Notes under the pieces: generated by a model
The model's database searches: none
Told to the model about the DNA's origin: nothing
The model's input: the letters and a program-made list of their open reading frames with translations, nothing else
Translations under genes and position numbers: made by a program
Source of the DNA: Roridomyces roridus
Lineage: Eukaryota; Basidiomycota; Agaricomycetes; Agaricales; Mycenaceae
DNA length: 64,000 nucleotides
NCBI GenBank assembly: GCA_029378245.1
Contig: JARKIF010000070.1
Coordinates: 106,609-170,608 of the forward strand
Direction: 5' to 3'
Part shown: positions 55,601 to 64,000 of the stretch, piece after piece
Numbering within the stretch: the stretch's first letter is position 1
Layout of the letters: each line of letters starts with the position of its first letter

Positions 55601-58600
55601 AGTCGGATCATGGAAACGTAGACGAGGTGAGGAGGAACAACGTTCGTTGTTGATGGGTCAATGGGACCCAGAGTTCGAGGGAACATGGGCCCTGCAGGGG
55701 CCGTCGCTGGGAACCACAGCGAGCCGGAAGGGATTAGAAACGCCTCCACCTTTGCCCGGCGGATTTCCCGAATCGACATCTCGCTGACTTGATTCGTAAG
55801 CTTGGCCAAAATGGGAATAATCAACGCAAAGTCGTATAGCGTATCATCGCCACCAAAAGGGTTCTTCAACTGTGCTTTGAGGTAGCCCATTGCATAGTTG
55901 TAGAGATTGTGTGTCATCGGAGGAGGGAGCGCCCGTCGAACATGCAAAAACGCGCGCAAGGTCGACACCGCCATCGCCATATCCTTGTGTGTGCCCGTGA
56001 ACAGATCGAAAACAGGACGGGTGAGAAGAGCCGGATCGTTCCGCATGAGGTCAGCAACCGTGCTGCGAGCCGTGGCAGCGATGAGGAAGTTGGGGTCGAA
56101 TACAGTCGCAGCTAGCCGCGGAAAGATGACTGCAAGCGACGGGACGAATATCGGGCGCCGCTTCACGCCATAGCCGTACGACGGTCCTCCAGAGCTGGAA
56201 TTCCGTCTCAGGAGCGACTCTTCAAACTTTTCCGCCGAGACAGACGGAGAGGGCGAGCCTCGGGGGCTCGGAACGGGACTTGAATTAGGCGACGGCGAAG
56301 GAGACGCAGATATGGATGTCGTTAGAAGCTGCTCGGCAAGCTCCAGACGGTCCAGGTAAAGACCAGGCAGGTTGGATACGGGTGTCCTTATCCGCTCCAG
56401 TTGTTGATCAATCGGAGCATTGTCCTGAGCCCACCCAATCTCCACCAATCGCTTGTGCAGTTCCGGAGGAACTTTATCCTTAGTGTCACTAAGATCTTCC
56501 TCGCGGACGTATTGGGCCGAGCCGATATCTGTGGGAACAAACGGCAGGGGCCCTTTCGCAAGCTTGAAAGCGCGATGAGCGCGGTCCACGATGACGTTTT
56601 GTGACATGATTTGGAACCTCCAATTCGAGAGCGTGTTGATGCGCCGCACGGCATTCAGCCTCGTCGTGTCATCGGAGCTAGGAGGACAGGATGAGCGACT
56701 GAAAGTATGCGAGACCCCACACGACGAACCTCCGGAAATCAAATTCCATCAAAACCATCATTTCATGTGGTGTCTTTTCTGCAGCCTGCATGGTAAGAAA
56801 ACAAGCCTAGGACTGGATGAGTGAATCTGGGAGCCCTCCAACAATACAAACTAACCGCTGAAATGGAACTCGGATCATTCCCCTCGAGATGATGCTCCCA
56901 AACCAGAGGTGCGATACGAACAAAGTCGTTCACCGACAACAGCGTGGCCATTGTAACGAGGAGTTTCAGCGCCTTGGACGGAAACCCTTTCGCTAGCGAC
57001 AAAACCAGCTGCTCCTTCTCGGCAAACACACTCGCAATCCCCGCTTTTGGCCCGTTGGCTGGATTGGCATTGAACCCGCCGTCGTATGCAGCAGACAAAA
57101 TGAGGGTTCCCCGATTCTGCATAATGATCTTAGGCCGATTAAATCCGATGGCACGACAATGCACACCTTTTGACGCGAGGAGCCGATGTGGTCCCTGGCT
57201 GCAGCATAGACGCCTTGAATCTGTGCAATAGTGTCCACGAGCTCCAAGTCCGAATCATCGTTCAGCTGTGATTCTTCATGCGAATCGGCAAACCACGTGA
57301 CCGCGCGAGACAGCCAGGCAGCCCTGCAAAGTCTGAGATGAGAAATTCACTTCAGAAAACGGAACCTACGATTTGAGCGATCTGGTCAAGAGTCTAATCT
57401 CACGGAACAGCATAATGAATAACATTCGCTGCGACAGCGGCACGAGACTGGTGCGTTCCTAAACAGCAAAATCAAAACAGTCCAGATTGTGAGTTGCCGC
57501 CTCTCACCTTGACCTCGAGCAGCAAACCGAGCCGCGTCTCGAGTGCGAGCACAAACTTGACAACATCAACGTAACCGTTGTCCGAGTTCTACGGATATGA
57601 GAGCTCTGCCAAAAAGGAGATTCTGTGCAGACTAACCGGCGAGCGCTCCTTCATCCGTCGAACAGCCTGAATCCGCCCAATCATTTCTACGAGCAACACT
57701 GACTGTCCCAGCCGTGCGGTCCCCCATCCCGGGGCAACATTCGGCTCTCCTTGATTGCCCTTGCCAACCCCAGCCCCACTCATCAGTGCAATCGACATCA
57801 TCTCTGCGTCCCGGGTCCAAAAATCCGAGACAAATCGTGCGATAGCCGTAATCGCACTGAGATGATTGATGACCGTAAAGTCTTTGGCCGCGGCGGCACA
57901 CAAAAAGAGCGGCTTGTAGAAGATCGGTGGATAGAGTTGGGAGATTTTGTTGAGGAAGTCACTCAGCGGAAGGCAGGGGTGCGGCGGTGGGTCGTCGACC
58001 AGTCGCTTAGAAGATACGGATCAGTTATATGAGACTTCCTAGGTGATTCTGTGCCTCACATCGTTGAGGGTCGGGAGTACTGCGGCGATAAGCGGTTTCC
58101 GTACGTCTTCCGGGAGACCATCGAGTAAAACTGACAACACGGTGAGAACGGCTGGCCACGCGCTTTCCGAGATCTTTAAGAGCGTCAGCAATCTTGTTAC
58201 TGGCTGCCAACTCACTTACAGATCGCTTGACTGCCTCTTCGATTCCCGATTTCCATTCGGTTGTCGACTTCTCGCGGTACCACTGCGAGAGCAGTGTCAT
58301 CGCCCATAGCGACAATTCGCGGTCCGTTCCAGGAATGAGTAACTCTAATGCGATTCCCACTACATTCCTCAACGCTTCAGACGCCCCGACAGTATGCATT
58401 GCAGCAAGCTCAGGCACTACCCGCGTTTGGGTAAACCGTACCAAGAGTTCCGCATCAATAATCTGCCGCGGCTTGGTACGCAGGACACTGAGAGCCATGC
58501 GGGTGAAAGACGCAAGCTTGCGTGCTTGAATGGCTCCGAGTAATGGCGTGAAGGTAGCATCTTCGGGCTGACGGGGCCAGTATCCCTGTGTGTTGAGCAA

Positions 58601-60065
58601 GGTGAGCGGTGAAATAACATAAAGAAAAGTTGACTAACATCCGTGGCATTTTCCAATAGCCACCTCCGCAATGATGGCGCACCATTCTCCAGGCAGAGAA
58701 CGAGAGCATCCAAAACCACCGCCTGCCGTATATCCTCAAGTGCCTCCCGCGCGACGAAGAGTGCGTTGAAATGCTTTTCAAATGCCTCGACGTCCAACTT
58801 CCCACAGTCTCCCGCCAAAAGATGGACGATCAACTCGGAAACGATCGTATGCTCCTCCCCGGACCCGTAAAGCGCGGGCAAGAGGGTAAACAGGCCGGTC
58901 GCAAGGGTTTGAATCGCCATGGGGGTGGTAGCCTGGTACCCGAATTCAGCAGGATTCAACAGCATGCGGAGGGCACGCATGATACGCAGGCGAAGCGGAG
59001 AATGCTGAATCAACGCGGCCTTGCAGCACCACTGACAACGTTCCATGGCAGCCAACTGTGTACAACGTAAGGTTTTGAAGCTGTACACCAAAACTTTTCA
59101 CGCACGTCGGTGGGAGGGCTCCAGGTCTTGATGATGATGTCAAAAGACTCGAACGCAAACCAGCGGTCTTCTTCGACCCGAGATGACTTGACCGGGCTGA
59201 GGAAGGGGGAAAGCAGGGTGAAAAGGACTTGAGGCTCTTGAGGGAGACTAGGGACCGGCGGAATGCCATCCGGACTGGGCTGGGAACTATTAAGGAGTGT
59301 TTGGTAAAGTGGTTTGAGGGATGGGCCTGTCTGCATGCGGGATGCAAGGGATTGAACCGAGGGCGGCCGGCGCAGTTCCTGTTTGGAAGCAGCGGCTGGT
59401 GCAACGGTAGCGGCGAGGGACGCAGTAGACATGAATGGGAGGTACTGGTCTGTCGTCTTTCCCTTCACAGGAGCTTCGACTGTACGAGCGGCCCAGCATG
59501 CTCGCTGAAGTTCCTGAGCAAGTCGACGCGTGTCGTCGAGCACTGCTTCACGTGCATGCTCGACGACTTGCCGAAATCCTAATTTCTGGGCAAGCCGAGA
59601 AGGTTTTGGAGTCGGTGCGCGTGAAGGTATGAAGGGAAAGGAGGATGTAGTCGCGGAAGAGGGCTGCTGCGAATGTGAAAAATTGGGAGCAGTGGGAGAT
59701 GGGAGGACGTGCTGCCTGAGGGTTTCCCAACGCTTCACAGTCGGGGAAGGTAGTGCCGCCGAGTCGGGGGTCGAAGGGCGACTCGGCACAGCAGTCAACG
59801 GAATGGGTCTCCGCAGATTCAGACGCGAGCCCGAGGGACTAGCGGGGCGACTATTCGCCAGGGCTTGGCCTTGAAACGGGCCAGTTCTATCTTCTTCCAC
59901 CTGGTCAAGAACGCGCCGATCTCCAGTCACGTTGCTGTTGCTGTCGCTGTCCGACGCCTGTGACACCGTCCGCTGTGAGGACGAAGTTTTCGCAGAGTCG
60001 AAAGAGAATAAGCGTCGGGGAGTCCTCCGCCCCCCAGACGCCTCGCCCTTGGTGGTGGGCGGCAT
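52626..60065 (-). CDS. Very large conserved protein, probably an alpha-solenoid (HEAT-like), possibly UNC80-related
   Basis: It starts MPPTTKGEASGGRRTPRRLF at 60065 and ends SMTATY at 52626, with about ten short introns joining long exons into roughly 2,200 residues. The first 200 residues are Ser/Pro-rich and disordered. The rest is almost wholly helical pairs of Leu/Ala-rich sequence, for example LRIMRALRMLLNPAEF, ELSLWAMTLLSQWYREKS, KALKLLVTMATLLSVNDF, AFALHGHCEETYLSLLALMV and VVAVGRDIRQYTN, without membrane segments. Ser-rich loops (SPSPSPNSSPVPSPRGSPSP) interrupt it. The C-terminus has an IQ-like helix (VLVQATYRRIRLVQIA). Overall layout reminds me of fungal proteins annotated with an UNC80 C-terminal domain; I cannot confirm this. 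Gene and extent are well supported, the name is not. Confidence 0.75.
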
Positions 60066-60351
60066 CCAAGGAATTAGCAGCAATTCCCATCACTGATCCG
60101 CCGCTTCGGGATGGCGCCAATACATGGACTCGTTTATTAATATTCACAGAAGAAATGTACAGTAATTATAGAATAGGTCACCCTCTTACGCCCAGCACCG
60201 GGATAATTTGGCGTGGCGGCTTTGACAGTCAGATCCAACGTCAAGCGAGAGAGAACTCAAGACATACGATCGTATACGGCTCCTCCTTGACCACAGTACG
60301 TTGCTTTCCCTTGCCCGGTTCTGTTAGCATCCTAAACACGCTGCAAGCACT

Positions 60352-61483
60352 TTAAATTGCGGCCGTAAAGTCAGCATAATGAAACTTACCCAGAATTCTT
60401 TTGATTTGGGCAGATAACGACGCGGAAAGAGAGAGCGGAGGGAAGGTAGCTCGGATCTGCACACAATGAGAAGCTGAAAAGGCCCTGAGCATCCAACTCA
60501 CCGAGTTGCGGGACCATGACCGCCCGAGCGCCCGTATCAAACGTTGCAGGCGAACCATCGGCGGCTAGTAGCTTGGTTGCGAGCTGACTGGTCACGACCA
60601 CCTACCACCCACTCAGCAGTGAACTGACAAGGTGGAAAACACCCACTGTGACACCTCGCGCCGTGAGTTTCAGCAGGCTTTGCTTGATGTTTTCAAGAAC
60701 CATAGTCCTCATCTTTGGCGTGATTTTCTTGGAAGGCTGGAGAGGAAAATGTAGCGAGGAGAGCACAAGCAAACCAAACTGTCGAATAGTCAGATGTAGA
60801 ACGCAGAACGGACAACACATACCTTGGGGCGTTCATCAAGGATGGACGGCAAGGTGTGAAGGAACACGACCATTTCCGGGAGCGTGTTGAGAAAGTGGTG
60901 GAATGTACGCTTGGCCGCGTCAGATGGAATGACCTTTTTCAGGGCTGACGCGGTGGTCATATTCTGCGTGTCTGTCCAACTAAGCTTGGTCCTTCCCAGT
61001 TGACGAGAGACGGCTTACCGAGGAATATCACCTCCTTGTCCGGGTTTTCTTTGAGGAAGGAGCGAACGATTCCGACCGCAATGGCACCTTTGGGAGTTCC
61101 AGGTGGGCCAGATAACTCTAGCACATGCCGCTGCGGGAGACCACCACCCAGGAGCGCGTCCAACGGTGTACACTTGGTGGGAATTCGACTCGCTGACAAG
61201 GAGGCAGCGGTGGAGGCCGATTGCGTCAACGGAACGGCGCGACTTTGAGTGTGCCTCTGCGAGAATATCGCCTGGGAGGATTGCAGCGGAATGGAAAGGT
61301 CTGCTAGCAATGAACCGATTCTCTTTTGTCGCACTGAATCTACCTACCTTTGGCTAGTTTTTCAGCATTCGACGTGTCGAGATCTTGGACATTCTCGTAG
61401 CCAGCTTTCAGAAGAACCGAGAGGGTTGACGTTGGGATAGCCAAAGATTGGAGCGGTCTGTTGGTGAATTGAGACAAGTCCAT
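60352..61483 (-). CDS. RAD51 paralogue (RAD51C-like) with degenerate ATPase motifs
   Basis: It starts MDLSQFTNRPLQSLAIPTST at 61483; a further upstream exon is possible. The N-terminal helix-hairpin-helix part (TLSVLLKAGYENVQDLDTSN) and the RecA core (TPLDALLGGGLPQRHVLELS) are clear. The Walker A loop reads GPPGTPKGA: the Lys is kept, but the second Gly is Pro and the Thr/Ser after Lys is Gly. The Walker B strand reads FGLLVLSS, with Ser where the Asp should be. VVVTSQLATKLL corresponds to the family's VVITNQ. It ends FTAAI at 60352. RAD51 paralogues assist homologous recombination in the nucleus. ATP hydrolysis by this one is doubtful. It is divergent from the RRM gene, 148 bases away. Confidence 0.75.
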
Positions 61484-61631
61484 GTCGGCGTACGCAGCGT
61501 CGAGGGTCTGTAAGAGACTAAGTAATGTCGGCCCTATTCGTTGGATTGCGCTTGGATATCCGAACTGGACAAGTCGCGTCTGATTGGATCAGTTTCTTTC
61601 TTGTCTCCTACTCCCATCTCCCTTCTTGAAT
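61484..61631. promoter_or_regulatory. Short bidirectional promoter between the RAD51 paralogue and the RRM gene
   Basis: Only 148 bases separate the two start codons, so the genes must share control sequence, or the RAD51 paralogue has an extra upstream exon overlapping this region. Confidence 0.4.
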
Positions 61632-63276
61632 ATGACCCATACCCCTTCCTCTCTCCGGCCCTATCTTCAAGTTCAGCCGCGAGACCAACTCGGTACGCGT
61701 AGAGAACATCCCACAGAATGGTATGTATCCTTTCCCCCTGAATCCTTTCCTCTCCATTCACATCGCGTCAGTCAATCGCCTGGAGGTGCTCTCGCTCTTT
61801 AGTACCCTCATCGGGGACATTCGTACCTCTCAAGACTCGGACGACGCCCTGGAGATCACCTTTTTCACTGGGGATTCCGCTCGGTGTCTTGTCTTCTTTT
61901 CTCGCATGCCTCCCCTCTAACTCTCAAATCCAGCAAGGCACTCTGCATGAATGGATACAACATCGCAGGATCTTCTCTGTAAGTAATTTCACGCTTTAGA
62001 AACGCGTTTGACGCGTCTTTTCAGCCTTGTCACGCCCATCATCCGTTCAGCCTCTCCTGTCGCGTCTCATGGTGCTCAACAAGGGCGGCGCGCCGATGCG
62101 CGGCGCAATCTATACGTTCTGGGCGTCCCTTTCGGAATGACCAAGTACGTGTATTTCAATCTCAACTCGCATATAGTCTTACGTCTTTTCAGCCAATCCC
62201 TTGCAGAGACCTTTACCCCCTACGGAATTGTATCGCACTGTGTCATTCTCGCAACCCTTGATGGCGCCTCTCGTCGGCGTGGATTTGTCGTCATGTCTTC
62301 TCACGAAGAGGCCAGACAGGCGATGGCGGCCCTTGGTCGCAACGGCAAGGGAGGAGGCGGTGGTATGGACATCTCGTGGCGGTGGTTCAGCGTTCCAAAG
62401 GTCTGCCTGCATCTTGCACCATTTTTCGGCCGTTAAACAAGTTATTCAGGCTTTCTGGATGGTGGAGACCGCGCGGGCGTTGTTCAGCCTCCCACCGCCG
62501 CCACTTTGAATAGCGCACCTCCTGTCGTTAGCAGCCAGATACCCACGAGCAATCCCTCTCTGCCCACCATGAGCATGGTGCCCACGACCACGCTTTTGCT
62601 CGCCAATCTGCCGTTGCTCTTGTTTGGATCCGAGGACGACCTGAGGGGTTTAGTATGCCCTTTTGGTACCGTCAATGTGTTGCGCATCGTCACCTTGCCC
62701 ACTCGCTCCGCGTCCTCGAAACCATTCCTCCCGGCTCTGCCTCGACTCCCGCCTCCTAGCACCACCGCGGCGATCGTCGAGTACGATGCATTGGCAGCCG
62801 CTCAGGAAGCCCATCGCGCTCTTGATGGCGAGTCGTACGCAGGTTGCACGGTGCGGGTTGTCTACCTCGTAGAGGCTGATGCTGGTCCTGGGTCTGCGCC
62901 CGAGTCTCCGCTTCCCGAGACCCCTACGTTCTCCCCCGCAGCTCTCCTTCCCAGCTTCTCTCCTGCCGTCATCGCGCTGTGCTCCAGCGGTGTCGATGCC
63001 CCAGATCGTATTTGACGACCAGAGCGACTATTATGGACATTCGGCGCGTCAGTGGCAAGGAGCACCTGCCTATATGCAGCGTCAGCCCCAGTTCTATCCC
63101 TCGCCTTCTTTCCCCCCGATCAACACCTACCCCGTGTATGGCAACAGCATGTTCTCTGGACGGTTCGTGTCCCCTCTTCTGACCCGTGTATTGCTCATTG
63201 CCTAAACTGTAGTTGGATTCCCGACACGATGTATGCTCGCGCCCCGTTGAGCCGTGACGTGGGCTTCTATGTTTGA
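61632..63276 (+). CDS. RNA-binding protein with two RRM-like domains
   Basis: It starts MTHTPSSLRPYLQVQPRDQL at 61632. After small exons (RLEVLSLFSTLIGDIRTSQD), the first clear RRM reads RRNLYVLGVPFGMT then NQSLAETFTPYGIVSHCVIL and SRRRGFVVMSSHEEARQAMA, with RNP2 (LYVLGV) and RNP1 (RRGFVVM). The second reads TLLLANLPLLLFGSEDDLRG, LVCPFGTVNVLRIVTLP and AAIVEYDALAAAQEAHRALD. Pro/Ser-rich linkers follow, then a disordered tail with YMQRQPQFYPSPSFPPINTY ending SRDVGFYV at 63276. Roughly 400 residues. The layout resembles yeast/fungal proteins with a Mei2-like or Whi3/Nrd1-like arrangement; exact type unresolved. Join positions near 61870-62010 and around 62960-63000 are uncertain. Confidence 0.72.
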
Positions 63277-64000
63277 AGACGCTTCTATCCCTACAACGGA
63301 TTCTTGCTTGATTACTCCCCGACTGCTCGCATCGCTGCTTGGTTAGGCCTCTTTCTCCCCGAACAAGACGAAACGAAACGTGAATACGAGATGCTTATGA
63401 TTCTGTGCCCCTGCTACTGCAATTCGCCTCGGATGGAACCAATCAAGGGAAGATACTCCCCTGCACATTACTATCTGGATTACTATAGGATGGGTTACTT
63501 CAGCCGATTCTCGTGCGTTTTTTATCTGTACTTCGGATCGAATGCTGATGCTGCATAGGGTTACAAGATGCAAACCTCCAACTCGAACCTGCTTGTCTCG
63601 TCCTTTCAACGCTCTACTTGCCATCATCACTCGCCACGAAACGGACAGACACTCTCCGCGATACCTACCTTCTCCTAATGGTAGCTTTTCTCTCTTCCGT
63701 CGAGGAATGATGCTTACCGTGAATGTAGCGAAACCTCGACTACCTCGACGTGCTAGTTGCCTCTGAATCCCTTGCTCTGTTGTCGTACCCAGCGAGGTAT
63801 TTAGAATTATTTTGTCGGCCGATTCCCGGTGTTTCTGACCTACGTATCTTGTCAGTCTGTCGTCAGCTCTGTAATGCCCCAAGATGTACTTCTTTTTGAA
63901 TAATGATAGTAATACTTTCGTGAGCTGAACATTGTGGAAAATCTGAGCTTGCGAAAGCATTGTACACCAAATCTTTTATTCAAGTCTTCTCGAAACTGAT
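63277..64000. other. 3' flank of the RRM gene, no further gene supported
   Basis: A 205-codon frame runs on the minus strand (63343-63960), starting with ATG, but its translation has no domain and uneven composition. A plus-strand stretch around 63440-63520 is Tyr-rich. I see no convincing gene; the end of the window may cut a neighbour's start. Confidence 0.4.

Noticed and set aside
63343..63960. Minus-strand frame of 205 codons starting with ATG
   Set aside because: No domain, no splice structure and no paralogue; it overlaps the 3' flank of the RRM gene. Kept as non-coding for lack of support.

Overview
The window looks like nuclear DNA of a mushroom-forming basidiomycete (Agaricomycete). 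Most genes are broken by many short GT-AG introns of about 45-60 bases. Several families are ones expanded in Agaricomycetes: DUF6533 membrane proteins, multi-membrane-segment orphan proteins, clustered O-methyltransferases and P450s. No rRNA, tRNA or CRISPR was recognised. Gene spans below run from start codon to stop codon and include introns; exon joins were worked out by hand from reading frame, splice signals and paralogue comparison.

Region 1 (1-22 kb) is a duplicated aromatic-modification cluster. It holds four paralogous O-methyltransferases, two nearly identical phenol-hydroxylase-type FAD monooxygenases, one salicylate-hydroxylase-type FAD monooxygenase, and a DUF6533 membrane protein at each edge. 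The unit FAD monooxygenase + O-methyltransferase occurs twice (6.4-10.9 kb and 15.7-20.2 kb). Debris of further copies lies between the units: a frameshifted monooxygenase 5' end at 15.4 kb and a DUF6533 3' end at 12.4 kb. The last methyltransferase has lost its catalytic histidine, carries a 7-base insertion and has a hairpin element in an intron. No polyketide, terpene or peptide synthase is in the window, so the cluster modifies a scaffold made elsewhere.

Region 2 (22-31 kb) holds a DUR3-type urea transporter and a secreted M28 aminopeptidase. Then come about 4 kb of gene-poor DNA containing a 721-base non-autonomous DNA transposon with 44-base terminal repeats and a 9-base target duplication (Mutator-like), and an isolated small gene.

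Region 3 (31-44 kb) holds three paralogous multi-pass membrane proteins (one broken by a 19-base tandem duplication), two paralogous P450s and a DUF302 protein. Region 4 (44-48.5 kb) holds an Alba-type nucleic-acid-binding protein and then an array of small basic proteins that I cannot assign to a known family. These share a core like RQAGIDAGKFLSKL, a phase-1 intron just after it, a Lys-rich tail and an upstream GGCAGTGC element; a close relative sits alone at 28.6 kb. This family is the best candidate for something undescribed.

Region 5 (48.6-64 kb) is mostly conserved housekeeping-type genes: a class 3 lipase, an epoxide hydrolase, a Cys-rich protein, a very large probably alpha-solenoid protein, a RAD51 paralogue with both Walker motifs degenerate, and a divergent RRM protein.
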